From Cognatilysobacter terrigena (GTDB taxonomy: Bacteria; Pseudomonadota; Gammaproteobacteria; Xanthomonadales; Xanthomonadaceae), in contig NZ_SELT01000008.1 of NCBI RefSeq assembly GCF_004361065.1, positions 51,875-115,874 on the forward strand: a DNA stretch of 64,000 nucleotides. The letters are read 5' to 3'. Position 1 is the stretch's first letter. Each line of letters starts with the position of its first letter. The position numbers were made by a program, and so were the translations under genes. Under the pieces are notes generated by a model. It did no database searches. It was not told the origin of the DNA and worked only from the letters and a program-made list of their open reading frames with translations. Shown here piece after piece: positions 1-7,849 of the stretch.

Positions 1-1106
1 CACTCGCCGAACAGGTCGCCGACCGCGAAACGCTGCACGATCACCTGCTGTGGCAGCTGCACCTGAGCAGCCAGTCGCCACGCGATCGGCAGATCGGTGC
101 CGCGATCATCGATGCGATTTCCGACGACGGCTACCTGCGCGAGCCGCTCGACACCATCGCGGCCGCGATCGAACCGCCGGTACCTGTCGAGGACGTGCTC
201 ACGGTGCTGCATGTCGTGCAGCATTTCGACCCGATCGGCGTCGGCGCGCGCTCGGTGTCGGAAGCCCTGTGCGTGCAGCTCGCGGCGCTCGACGCCGACA
301 CGCCCGGCCGCGCGATCGCGATGCGCATCGCCGACGGTTTTCTTGAGCGCTTGCCGCGCCTCGGCGTCGACGGCATCGCACAGGAACTCGGCGAAGCGGT
401 CGACGACGTCAGTTGCGCGGTCGCGCTGCTGCTGTCGATGGACCCGCGACCCGGCGCACAGCTGGGCGAAGTCGCGCCGGAAAGCTACGTCACGCCGGAC
501 GTCGTCATCTGGCGCCAGCATGGCGCATGGCGCGTCGCGCTCGCCGAACACAATCGCCCGCGCCTCCGCATCAATCGAAGCTACGAGGCGCTGATCACGC
601 GCACGTCGTCGAGCGACGCCGCGTATCTGCGCGGGCAGTTGCAGGAAGCGCGCTGGCTGCTGCGCAATGTGGAAGCGCGCGGCGAAACACTGCTACGCGT
701 CGCGCGCTGCCTCGTGCAGCGCCAGACCGCCTTCATCGAAGCGGGCGACGAAGCGCTGCGTCCGCTCACGTTGCGCGAAGTCGCGGCGGAGCTCGGCCTG
801 CACGAGTCCACCGTCTCCCGCGCGATCGCGCGCAAGTACGCACGAACGCCGCGCGGCACGGTGCCGCTGCGCGCGTTCTTCGCGTCGAGCGTGGGCAACG
901 GCACGGCGGAAGAGACATCGAGCGCAGCCGTGCAGGCGATGATCCGGCAGCTCATCTCGGCCGAGAACCCGCGCAAGCCGTTGTCCGATGCGCGGCTGGC
1001 GGAGTCGCTGCAGAGCGCCGGCGTGCCGGTCGCCCGTCGCACGGTGGCCAAGTACCGTGAAGCCATGAGTATCCCGTCGTCTCAGGACCGCGTGCGCATC
1101 TCCTGA
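1..1106 (+). CDS. rpoN: RNA polymerase sigma-54 factor, 3' portion
   Basis: Sigma-54 directs RNA polymerase to -24/-12 promoters opened by AAA+ activators. The reading frame is open from base 3, so the start lies outside the window; 367 codons remain. They cover the end of the core-binding region, the helix-turn-helix (LREVAAELGLHESTVSRAI, about bases 771-827) and the diagnostic RpoN box ARRTVAKYRE near bases 1033-1062, followed by about 14 residues. The downstream order hpf, ptsN, hprK, rapZ is the usual rpoN cluster with hprK retained. Identification rests on the RpoN box and is secure; nothing can be said about the glutamine-rich N-terminus. Confidence 0.97.
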   Translation, partial: LAEQVADRETLHDHLLWQLHLSSQSPRDRQIGAAIIDAISDDGYLREPLDTIAAAIEPPVPVEDVLTVLHVVQHFDPIGVGARSVSEALCVQLAALDADTPGRAIAMRIADGFLERLPRLGVDGIAQELGEAVDDVSCAVALLLSMDPRPGAQLGEVAPESYVTPDVVIWRQHGAWRVALAEHNRPRLRINRSYEALITRTSSSDAAYLRGQLQEARWLLRNVEARGETLLRVARCLVQRQTAFIEAGDEALRPLTLREVAAELGLHESTVSRAIARKYARTPRGTVPLRAFFASSVGNGTAEETSSAAVQAMIRQLISAENPRKPLSDARLAESLQSAGVPVARRTVAKYREAMSIPSSQDRVRIS

Positions 1107-1144
1107 GCGACGCAGTATTTGACGAACGTCATAACGCCGGGCTG

Positions 1145-1158
1145 GGAAAGTGACATGC
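1145..1158 (+). promoter_or_regulatory. Candidate sigma-54 promoter for hpf
   Basis: Downstream of the rpoN stop there is a GG, then exactly 10 nt, then GC, in the context GGGAAAG-N5-TGCT, resembling the -24/-12 consensus TGGCACG-N4-TTGC. A start site would fall near 1170, some 37 nt before hpf. The match is partial (the -24 box lacks the CAC), so this is a proposal. No good sigma-70 alternative was seen in the gap. Confidence 0.35.
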
Positions 1159-1206
1159 TGGGGCTGCGGCCATGGGGCCGCCTCTGCCGACAGTCTGGAG
1201 ATGCCC

Positions 1207-1533
1207 ATGCGTATCGAAGTCCACGGTCAGCACATCGACGTCACCCCCGCCCTGCGCGAGTACGTCGCCACCCGCTTCAATCGGCTCGGCCGACATTTCG
1301 ACCAGCCGTTCGACGTGCGGACCGTGCTGTCGGTCGAGAAGAACCGGCAGTGCGCCGAAGCGACCGTCACCATGGCCGGCAGGAGCTTCCATGCGGTGGC
1401 CGAGGGCGTCGACATGTACGCGGCGATCGATAATCTCGCCGACAAGCTCGACCGTGGCCTGCTCAAGCACAAGGAACGGCGGAGCGACCACCACCGCGGC
1501 GAGCGCCTCGCGCGCAGCGCCGAGTACGCCTGA
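1207..1533 (+). CDS. hpf: Ribosome hibernation promoting factor (HPF/RaiA family)
   Basis: A 108-residue protein of the short HPF/YfiA family, which binds the 30S decoding region and stabilises inactive ribosomes in stationary phase. It has the family's compact fold pattern: MRIEVHGQHIDVTPALREYV at the N-terminus, the GRSFHAVAEGVDMYAAID helix region and a basic tail ending HKERRSDHHRGERLARS. The start at 1207 was chosen over ATG at 1201 because GGAG at 1197-1200 then sits 6 nt upstream. It lies 100 bp after rpoN and 6 bp before ptsN, the usual neighbour order. The protein is too short for the C-terminal dimerisation domain of long HPF. Confidence 0.93.
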   Translation: MRIEVHGQHIDVTPALREYVATRFNRLGRHFDQPFDVRTVLSVEKNRQCAEATVTMAGRSFHAVAEGVDMYAAIDNLADKLDRGLLKHKERRSDHHRGERLARSAEYA

Positions 1534-1539
1534 GACTCC

Positions 1540-2001
1540 ATGCCCTTTGCCGACCTGCTCAGCCGCGAACGTATCGAACGAATCGACGCCCCCCTCGACC
1601 TCGATGGCGTGATCGAGCACGTGGCGACGCTGCTGGCCCGGCCGGTCGAAGGGCACGGCCTTCCCGCCGGTGAGGTGGCCGAGCGCCTGCGCGAGCGCGA
1701 GAAGCTCGCCAGCACCGCGCTCGGGCACGGGGTCGCCATCCCGCATGCCCGGATGGCGAGCCTCGACACCGCCCGCGGCGCCTTCATCCGCCTGATGGAA
1801 CCGGTGCCGTTCGCGGCGCCGGACGCGCGCCCGGTCGACCTGCTGTTCGCCATGGTGGTGCCGGAGGACGACGTCGCCGGCCACCTCGCCCAGCTCGGTG
1901 AGATCGCCCAGCGCTTCGCCGACGCCGACTTCCGTGACGCCCTGCGCGCCGCCGACGACAATGGCGGCCTCGTCCGCCACCTGCTCGGAACCGACGCGTG
2001 A
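1540..2001 (+). CDS. ptsN: Nitrogen-regulatory PTS enzyme IIA (EIIA-Ntr)
   Basis: A 153-residue phosphoacceptor of the fructose/mannitol EIIA family. The phosphorylatable histidine is His69 in [14 protein letters not shown]-Ntr accepts phosphate from the PTS chain and regulates targets such as potassium transport and sensor kinases rather than moving sugar. The window has no EIIB or EIIC, consistent with a regulatory role. Its stop overlaps the hprK start by 4 bp (GTGA), so the two are likely translationally coupled. The length is normal and the active site intact. Confidence 0.95.
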   Translation: MPFADLLSRERIERIDAPLDLDGVIEHVATLLARPVEGHGLPAGEVAERLREREKLASTALGHGVAIPHARMASLDTARGAFIRLMEPVPFAAPDARPVDLLFAMVVPEDDVAGHLAQLGEIAQRFADADFRDALRAADDNGGLVRHLLGTDA

Positions 2002-2948
2002 ACGCCCGCATCAGTGCCCTCGAGCTGTACGACCAGCAGCTCGAACGCCTCGGCTTGCGCTGGCTCGCCGGCCGCCGCGGCGCGGACCGCGTGCTGGAGT
2101 CGGTCGACACGGTCGCGCGGCGTCCCTCGCTCGCGGGCTACCTCAACATCATCTATCCCAACCGCGTGCAGATTCTCGGTACCGAGGAGCTTGCATGGCT
2201 CGACGCGCTCGACTCGCGTGCCCGCTGGGAAACGATCCAGAAGATCATCGACTTCCGCCCGCTGGCGCTTGTCATCAGCAAGGGCCAGGCCTGCCCGGAA
2301 GACCTGCGCATCGCGGCGGAGGAAAGCGACACGCCGCTGTGGGTCTCGCCGCGCCGCGGGCATGAGCTGCTGAACCACCTGCAGTACCACCTCGCACGGA
2401 AGCTCGCGCCGCGGGTGACGCTGCATGGCGTCTTCATGGAGATCTATTCGATCGGCGTGCTGATTACCGGCGAATCGGGCGCGGGCAAGAGCGAACTCGC
2501 GCTGGAGCTCGTCACGCGCGGGCATCGCCTCGTCGCGGACGACGCGCCCGAGTTCACGCAGATCGCGCCCGACGTGCTCGACGGCACCTGCCCCGAACTG
2601 CTGCAGGACATGCTCGAAGTGCGCGGCCTCGGCGTGCTCAACATCCGCCAGATGTTCGGCGACACCGCCGTCAAGCGGAACAAGTACCTTCGGCTGATCG
2701 TGCACCTCACGCAGCCGTCGCTGCATCCCGAGCCGGGCGGGCTGGAACGCATCACCGGCGACCTCGGCGCGCGCCGCGTACTGGACCTGGACGTCCCCAT
2801 GATCACCCTGCCCGTCATGCCCGGCCGCAATCTCGCCGTGCTGACCGAAGCCGCCACACGCACGCACATCCTGCGGGCGAAGGGCGTCGATCCCGCCGCC
2901 GCGTTCATGGCGCGGCACAGCCACTTCCTCGAGCGGGGCGAATCGTGA
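1998..2948 (+). CDS. hprK: HPr kinase/phosphorylase
   Basis: A 316-residue bifunctional enzyme that phosphorylates and dephosphorylates HPr on Ser46. The GTG start overlaps ptsN. The Walker A loop GESGAGKS spans residues 158-165, the catalytic Asp pair is DD181-182, His143 lies in the conserved LHGVFMEIY segment, and the HprK signature [10 protein letters not shown] is at 207-216. Its substrate HPr is encoded 1.3 kb downstream and keeps Ser46. Enteric bacteria lack this enzyme; its presence marks the Xanthomonadales/beta/alpha type of PTS-Ntr cluster. Confidence 0.96.
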   Translation: MNARISALELYDQQLERLGLRWLAGRRGADRVLESVDTVARRPSLAGYLNIIYPNRVQILGTEELAWLDALDSRARWETIQKIIDFRPLALVISKGQACPEDLRIAAEESDTPLWVSPRRGHELLNHLQYHLARKLAPRVTLHGVFMEIYSIGVLITGESGAGKSELALELVTRGHRLVADDAPEFTQIAPDVLDGTCPELLQDMLEVRGLGVLNIRQMFGDTAVKRNKYLRLIVHLTQPSLHPEPGGLERITGDLGARRVLDLDVPMITLPVMPGRNLAVLTEAATRTHILRAKGVDPAAAFMARHSHFLERGES

Positions 2949-3826
2949 GCGCACCGTCGTTGGCCACGCTGGTGCTCGTCAGCGGCATGTCGGGCTCCGG
3001 CAAGTCGGTGGCGCTCAACACGTTCGAAGATCTCGGCTTCTACTGCGTCGACAACCTGCCGGCGATGCTGTTGCCGCAGCTCGTCGCCGACCTCACCGGT
3101 GGCGAAGACGGCGGTCCCGCCAAGCTCGCGGTCGGCATCGACGTTCGTAACCGCCACGACGAACTGGACAAGGTGCCGGAAGCGCTTGCGGCAGTGGGCG
3201 GGCTCGGTTTCGATCCGCGCCTCGTCTTTTTCGACGCCGTCGATCCCGTGCTTCTCAAGCGCTATGCCGACACGCGACGCCGCCATCCGCTGAGCCGCCT
3301 CGGCCTGTCGCTGCCCGACGCGATCGCGCTCGAGCGCCAGGTCCTGCGTCCGCTGCGGCAGCTGGCCGACGCGATCGTCGACACCAGCGAAATGAACGTG
3401 CATCAGCTGCGTCGGCACGTCACCACCGAGTTCGGCCTCGGCGCCGAAGCCGGTATGTCGCTGCTGTTCGAATCATTCGCCTATCGTCGCGGCGTACCCA
3501 CCGACGCCGACTTCGTCTTCGATGCCCGCGCGTTGCCGAACCCGCACTGGATTCCATCGCTGCGCCCGCTGTCCGGCCGCGATCCCGACGTTCGCAAGTA
3601 CCTGCTCGAGCAACCCGACGTCGAAGCGTTCTTCTCGCAGATCAGCGGCTTCCTCGATACCTGGCTGCCACGCCTGCAGGCGGACAGCACGCGCAGCTAT
3701 GCGACGGTCGCGTTCGGATGCTCCGGCGGCCGCCACCGCTCCGTGTTCCTGGCCGAGCGCATGGCCGAACACGCGCGCGAAAAGGGCTGGCCCGAAGTCG
3801 CCGTGCATCATCGCGAACTCGACTAG
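2945..3826 (+). CDS. rapZ: RNase adapter / nucleotide-binding protein RapZ
   Basis: A 293-residue RapZ (YvcJ) family protein with P-loop GMSGSGKS at residues 14-21 and the conserved C-terminal [10 protein letters not shown] segment near residue 257. It starts with GTG overlapping the hprK stop by 4 bp. In Escherichia coli RapZ delivers the small RNA GlmZ to RNase E and senses glucosamine-6-phosphate; whether equivalent small RNAs exist here cannot be told from this window. Translational coupling from ptsN through hprK to rapZ suggests they are made together. Confidence 0.95.
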   Translation: MSAPSLATLVLVSGMSGSGKSVALNTFEDLGFYCVDNLPAMLLPQLVADLTGGEDGGPAKLAVGIDVRNRHDELDKVPEALAAVGGLGFDPRLVFFDAVDPVLLKRYADTRRRHPLSRLGLSLPDAIALERQVLRPLRQLADAIVDTSEMNVHQLRRHVTTEFGLGAEAGMSLLFESFAYRRGVPTDADFVFDARALPNPHWIPSLRPLSGRDPDVRKYLLEQPDVEAFFSQISGFLDTWLPRLQADSTRSYATVAFGCSGGRHRSVFLAERMAEHAREKGWPEVAVHHRELD

Positions 3827-3867
3827 CGACTGTCCCAACGGCCGCTTCCGGGCGGTCACGTGGCTCT

Positions 3868-3875
3868 GCTAACGT
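3868..3875 (+). promoter_or_regulatory. Extended -10 promoter of the EIIA-Man gene, possibly leaderless
   Basis: TGC followed by TAACGT (3870-3875) forms an extended -10 box. The ATG of the next gene begins 6 nt later, so transcription would start at or next to the start codon. No convincing -35 hexamer or Shine-Dalgarno sequence precedes it. Confidence 0.4.
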
Positions 3876-3881
3876 CGGGCC

Positions 3882-4274
3882 ATGGCCGTCGGCATCCTGC
3901 TCGTCACCCACGAAGGCATCGGTAGCGCGCTGCGAGGCGTGGCGGAGCGGTTGCTCACGCCGCTGCCGCTGCGCATCGAAGTGTTCGAGGTCGCGTTCGA
4001 CGCCGATCCCGATGTCGCGTTGCCGCTCGCGAGCGCCGCACTGCGCCGCGCCGACAGCGGCGACGGCGTGCTGATCCTCACCGACCTGTTCGGTGCGAGC
4101 CCCGCGAACGTCGCGTCGAAGCTCGCGCGCCTCGGCACGCCGATCCGGCGCGTGTCGGCCCTCAACCTTCCCATGCTGCTGCGCGTCCTGAACTACGCCG
4201 AGCTCGACCTCGATGCAATGCCCGCCGTGGCCGTCGCCGGTGGCCGCAACGGCGTACAACTCGACGACGCCTGA
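3882..4274 (+). CDS. Mannose-type PTS EIIA domain protein
   Basis: A 130-residue single-domain EIIA of the mannose/sorbose family. The phosphoacceptor is His10 in LLVTHEGIG, and the LILTDLFGASPANVASKL segment matches the family's conserved Asp-containing loop. In related genomes this protein sits just before HPr as part of an incomplete PTS with no sugar permease, and probably passes or stores phosphate for regulation. Only 5 bp separate it from ptsH. Its partner and output are unknown; a phosphate sink or an interaction partner of another regulator are both possible. Confidence 0.9.
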   Translation: MAVGILLVTHEGIGSALRGVAERLLTPLPLRIEVFEVAFDADPDVALPLASAALRRADSGDGVLILTDLFGASPANVASKLARLGTPIRRVSALNLPMLLRVLNYAELDLDAMPAVAVAGGRNGVQLDDA

Positions 4275-4279
4275 CTCCG

Positions 4280-4549
4280 ATGATCGAACGCGACCTCACC
4301 GTTTCCAACCGCCTCGGCCTGCATGCGCGGGCCACCGCCAAGCTCGTGCAGACGCTGTCGCAGTACCGCAGCGCGTGCACGCTCCTCGCCAAGGGCCGCG
4401 AAGTGAACGCCAAGAGCATCATGGGCGTGATGCTGCTCGCCGCGGGCCAGGGCACCGCGGTGAAGCTGCGCGTCGATGGCGACGACGAACAGGCGGCGGC
4501 CGACGCCGTGCAGGCGCTGTTCGAGCGCCGCTTCGACGAGGACAGCTGA
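4280..4549 (+). CDS. ptsH: Phosphocarrier protein HPr
   Basis: An 89-residue HPr. His15 in RLGLHARATAK is the site phosphorylated by enzyme I. Ser46 in KSIMGVMLLAAG is the site for HprK, so both phosphorylation routes are available in this cluster. It is followed after 4 bp by the enzyme I gene. Size and motifs are fully typical. Confidence 0.96.
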   Translation: MIERDLTVSNRLGLHARATAKLVQTLSQYRSACTLLAKGREVNAKSIMGVMLLAAGQGTAVKLRVDGDDEQAAADAVQALFERRFDEDS

Positions 4550-4553
4550 TCGC

Positions 4554-6266
4554 ATGCGACAGAGCCTGTCCGGTCAGGGCGCGTCGCGCGGCACGGTGCT
4601 GGGGCGTGCGCGTGTCCGCCTGCCGCATGCCTTGCAGATCGCCGAGCAGCACATCGCACCGGATGCCGCGGATGCCGAACTCGAGCACCTGCATCGCGCG
4701 ATCGCCACGGTGCGCGAAGAGATGCACGCATTGCGCGCGCGGCTGCACGGCGCGCTGGCGCAGGAAGTCGGCGAATTCCTCGACCTGCACGCGCTGATGC
4801 TCGACGACCCGGAGCTGCTGCATGGGCTCGACGAACTCGTCCGCGATCGGCACTACAGCGCGGACTATGCGCTGCGCGTGCAGCGCGATCGCCTCGCCGC
4901 CGTGTTCGAGGCGATGGACGACCCGTACTTCAAGAGCCGCGTCGAGGACATCGACCAGGTCATCGGCCGCGTGCACGCCGCGTTGCATCGTCGCGATTGC
5001 GAACTGCGCGGTTTCGCCGGCGAGGTCCTCGTGGCCGAAAGCGTGGCGCCCGCGGAAATGGCGCAGCTGCAGGCGCAGGGCGTGATCGGACTGGTGACGA
5101 CCGGCGGCAGTCCGCTCGGCCATACCGCGATCCTCGCGCGCAGCCTGCACATGCCGCTGGTGGTCGAGTGCTCGGGCGCGCTGGATCGCATCAACGACGG
5201 CGATGCGTTGATCGTCGACGGCGGCACCGGCCTGGTCGTCGTCGAACCCGGCGCCGACGACCTGCGCGCGCATCGCGATCGCGAGCAGGTGCACGTGCGC
5301 GAGAAGCGCGCCCTCGCCCGCCTGCGTCGCGAACCTACGCGCACGCGCGACGGCGTCGACATCCGCCTGTTCGCGAACGCGGAATCGCAGGAAGACGTGG
5401 CCGAGGCGCATTCGCTGGGCGCGGCGGGCATCGGCCTCTACCGGACGGAGTTCCTGTTCCTGCAGCGTGCCGCGCTGCCGGACGAAGAGGAACAGTTCCG
5501 CGCGTACCGCGACGTCGTCATGGGCATGAGCGGTCGCCCGGTAACGATCCGCACGCTCGATGTCGGTGCCGACAAAACGGATCGCACCGGCCTCGCGCTG
5601 CGCGACGAACCCAATCCCGCGCTCGGCCTGCGCGGCGTGCGACTGTCGCTCGCGCGTCGCGGCCTGTTCGAAACGCAGCTGCGTGCATTGCTGCGCGCGT
5701 CGGCGTACGGCCGCATCCGCCTGCTCGTGCCGATGGTGACGTCGGTCGAGGAAGTGCGCCTGGTGCGCAGGGAACTCGATCGGGTGGCGGCGGACCTTCG
5801 CAGCGAGGGCCATGAGCTCGGCGAGGACGTGCCGCTCGGCGTCATGATCGAAGTGCCGGCCGCGGCGCTCGCGCTGCCGGCGTTCATCGACGAGGTCGAC
5901 TTCCTTTCGGTCGGCACGAACGATCTCGTGCAGTACCTGCTCGCGGTCGACCGCAATCACGAAGGCCTCGGGCGGCTCTACACGCCGCTGCATCCCGCCG
6001 TGATCCGTGTGTTGCGCGACACCATCCGCCTCGCCCAACGGCATTCGACGTCGATCGCGGTCTGCGGCGAAATGGCCGCGGCGCCGGACTACGCGCCGCT
6101 GTTGCTCGCGCTCGGCCTCACCGACTTCAGCCTGCATCCCGGCACGATGCTGGAAGTGCGCCAGCGCATCCGCGACTGCGACTACGCGCGCCTCCAGTCA
6201 CGACTGCCCGCCCTTCTGCGCGCCCGCGATCGCGACGCCATCGAACGCTGGCTCGCGACCGCCTGA
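4554..6266 (+). CDS. ptsP: Phosphoenolpyruvate-protein phosphotransferase (PTS enzyme I)
   Basis: A 570-residue enzyme I that takes phosphate from PEP and gives it to HPr. The active-site His190 lies in GGSPLGHTAILAR, the PEP-binding barrel follows (RTEFLFLQR, LVPMVTSVEEV), and the dimer-interface catalytic Cys504 is in AVCGEMAA. There is no N-terminal GAF domain, so the architecture is ptsI-like even though this family is often called ptsP. The open frame extends upstream inside ptsH, but ATG at 4554 gives the canonical N-terminus and follows the ptsH stop by 4 bp. Confidence 0.95.
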   Translation: MRQSLSGQGASRGTVLGRARVRLPHALQIAEQHIAPDAADAELEHLHRAIATVREEMHALRARLHGALAQEVGEFLDLHALMLDDPELLHGLDELVRDRHYSADYALRVQRDRLAAVFEAMDDPYFKSRVEDIDQVIGRVHAALHRRDCELRGFAGEVLVAESVAPAEMAQLQAQGVIGLVTTGGSPLGHTAILARSLHMPLVVECSGALDRINDGDALIVDGGTGLVVVEPGADDLRAHRDREQVHVREKRALARLRREPTRTRDGVDIRLFANAESQEDVAEAHSLGAAGIGLYRTEFLFLQRAALPDEEEQFRAYRDVVMGMSGRPVTIRTLDVGADKTDRTGLALRDEPNPALGLRGVRLSLARRGLFETQLRALLRASAYGRIRLLVPMVTSVEEVRLVRRELDRVAADLRSEGHELGEDVPLGVMIEVPAAALALPAFIDEVDFLSVGTNDLVQYLLAVDRNHEGLGRLYTPLHPAVIRVLRDTIRLAQRHSTSIAVCGEMAAAPDYAPLLLALGLTDFSLHPGTMLEVRQRIRDCDYARLQSRLPALLRARDRDAIERWLATA

Positions 6267-6288
6267 TCGGCCCTTCGCGACACAGCGA

Positions 6289-6318
6289 TTGTGGATCGCG
6301 CGACGGCGCGGCGATAAT
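6289..6318 (+). promoter_or_regulatory. Promoter upstream of mgtE
   Basis: TTGTGG (6289-6294) and GATAAT (6313-6318) are separated by 18 bp, a good sigma-70 layout. Transcription would begin near 6325, giving a 5' leader of about 95 nt before mgtE. Confidence 0.6.
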
Positions 6319-6324
6319 GCGGCG

Positions 6325-6336
6325 ATGAACCTCTGA
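6325..6336 (+). CDS. Possible three-codon leaderless upstream ORF (Met-Asn-Leu-stop)
   Basis: ATG AAC CTC TGA begins exactly 6 nt after the -10 box GATAAT, the same spacing seen at several real genes in this window. It would therefore sit at the extreme 5' end of the mgtE transcript. So short an ORF can arise by chance; its position is the only argument for translation. Confidence 0.2.
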   Translation: MNL

Positions 6337-6364
6337 CCTCGGTCGCATATCGCGGCGTTCAACG

Positions 6365-6410
6365 CCGGCGGGTGCGACTCGCCCACGGACCTTCGAGGTC
6401 CCCGCCGGAA
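6365..6410 (+). promoter_or_regulatory. Structured mgtE leader (three-way junction) occluding the ribosome binding site
   Basis: A 7-bp stem pairs CCGGCGG (6365-6371) with CCGCCGG (6402-6408). It encloses two hairpins: one formed by GGTG and CGCC around 6371-6384, and a perfect GGACCT/AGGTCC hairpin with a TCG loop at 6387-6401. The 3' side of the outer stem carries the GG of the GGAA Shine-Dalgarno (6407-6410) of mgtE. No known riboswitch class was recognised; M-box core motifs are not apparent. Magnesium-dependent control is inferred from the downstream gene only. Confidence 0.5.
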
Positions 6411-6418
6411 ATCCGCGC

Positions 6419-7780
6419 ATGGCCGAATCCGTCCGCCACGAGAAGACCGCGCGGCAGCTCAGGCTGCTGTCCGACGCGCTCGACAGCGGGCGTCTCGGGC
6501 CGGTGCGTCGCCTGGTCAACACGCTCTCGCCCGCCGAGATCGGCAACCTGCTCGAGTCCCTGCCGCCCGCCAAGCGCACGGTGGTCTGGGGCCTGGTCGA
6601 TGCCGAGGACGACGGCGAAGTGCTGGTGCACGTCGGCGACGAGGTGCGCGAAGGCCTGCTCGCGGAGATGGACCCCGACGAAATCGTCGCCGCGGTCGAG
6701 GACCTCGATCTCGACGACCTCGCCGATCTCGTCGAGGACCTGCCGGACGCCGTGATCGAGCAAGTCCTGCTGTCAATGGACCGCGAGAACCGCGAGCGTC
6801 TCGAACAGGTGCTGTCGTATCCGGAGGACACCGCCGGCCGACTGATGAATCCGGACGTGGTGACGGTGCGGACTGACACCACCATCGAGGTCGTGCTGCG
6901 TTACCTGCGCCTGCGTGGCGAGCTGCCCGAGCACACCGACCACCTGTACGTCGTCAGCCGGCGGCACCAGTACCTCGGCCGCATCTCGATCGCGGACCTG
7001 CTCACGCAGGATCCGTCGACGCCGATCAATCGTCTCGTCGACGACGAGCAGCCGGCGATCCGCGTCGGCGAGACCGCGAACGAAGTCGCGCGCAAGTTCT
7101 CGGACTACGACTGGATCAGTGCGCCGGTCGTCGACGAGAACAACATCCTGCTCGGCCGCATCACCATCGACGACGTCGTCGACATCATCCGCGAGCAGGC
7201 CGAGCACCAGGCGCTGTCGGCCGCGGGTCTCGACGAGGAAGAAGACCTGTTCAGCCCGGTGCCGCGCGCGACCCGGCGTCGCCTGCTGTGGCTGACGATC
7301 AACCTCGGCACCGCGTTCCTCGCGTCGTACGTGGTCGGCGAATTCCAGGGCACGATCCAGCAGATCGTCGCGCTCGCCGTGCTGATGCCGATCGTCGCCG
7401 GTATGGGCGGCAACGCCGGCACGCAGGTGCTGGCGCTGATGGTGCGCGGTCTCGCGCTCGGCCAGGTCGGCCTGTCGAACTACCTCGCACTGCTGTGGAA
7501 GGAGTGCAAGGTCGCGATCCTGACCGCGCTCGGCCTCGGCGTGATCCTTGCCGTGGTCGTGCAGTTGCGCTTCGGGAACTGGGGGCTGACCGCAGTCATC
7601 GCCGCGGCGCTGCTCATCAACCAGGTGGCGGCGGCGATCGCCGGCGTGCTGATCCCGGTCACCATCCGGCGCCTCGGCTTCGACCCGGCGCTGGCCAGCA
7701 GCATCTTCCTCACGACGGTCACCGACGTGATGGGCTTCTTCTCGTTCCTGGGACTGGCGACGCTGTTCCTGCTCAAGTGA
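6419..7780 (+). CDS. mgtE: Magnesium transporter MgtE
   Basis: A 453-residue MgtE-family divalent cation channel. The N-terminal acidic superhelical domain (residues about 20-135, rich in Asp and Glu) is followed by a CBS pair (about 140-265) and five transmembrane helices from about residue 285 to the end, including the pore segment MPIVAGMGGNAGTQVLALMVRGL. In the family, Mg2+ bound to the cytosolic domains closes the pore. GGAA at 6407-6410 lies 8 nt before the ATG. The gene stands apart from the upstream PTS genes behind its own promoter and leader. Confidence 0.95.
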   Translation: MAESVRHEKTARQLRLLSDALDSGRLGPVRRLVNTLSPAEIGNLLESLPPAKRTVVWGLVDAEDDGEVLVHVGDEVREGLLAEMDPDEIVAAVEDLDLDDLADLVEDLPDAVIEQVLLSMDRENRERLEQVLSYPEDTAGRLMNPDVVTVRTDTTIEVVLRYLRLRGELPEHTDHLYVVSRRHQYLGRISIADLLTQDPSTPINRLVDDEQPAIRVGETANEVARKFSDYDWISAPVVDENNILLGRITIDDVVDIIREQAEHQALSAAGLDEEEDLFSPVPRATRRRLLWLTINLGTAFLASYVVGEFQGTIQQIVALAVLMPIVAGMGGNAGTQVLALMVRGLALGQVGLSNYLALLWKECKVAILTALGLGVILAVVVQLRFGNWGLTAVIAAALLINQVAAAIAGVLIPVTIRRLGFDPALASSIFLTTVTDVMGFFSFLGLATLFLLK

Positions 7781-7849
7781 CGGCTGCGCGGGCCGTTACC
7801 ATGTCCGGAAGCCCGGACTGCGTCGACGGACCGGCGAAAGGGGAACAGG

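Noticed and set aside
6365..6410. M-box (ykoK) magnesium riboswitch before mgtE
   Set aside because: The leader is much shorter than an M-box aptamer and its conserved core was not seen; it is reported as an unclassified structure.
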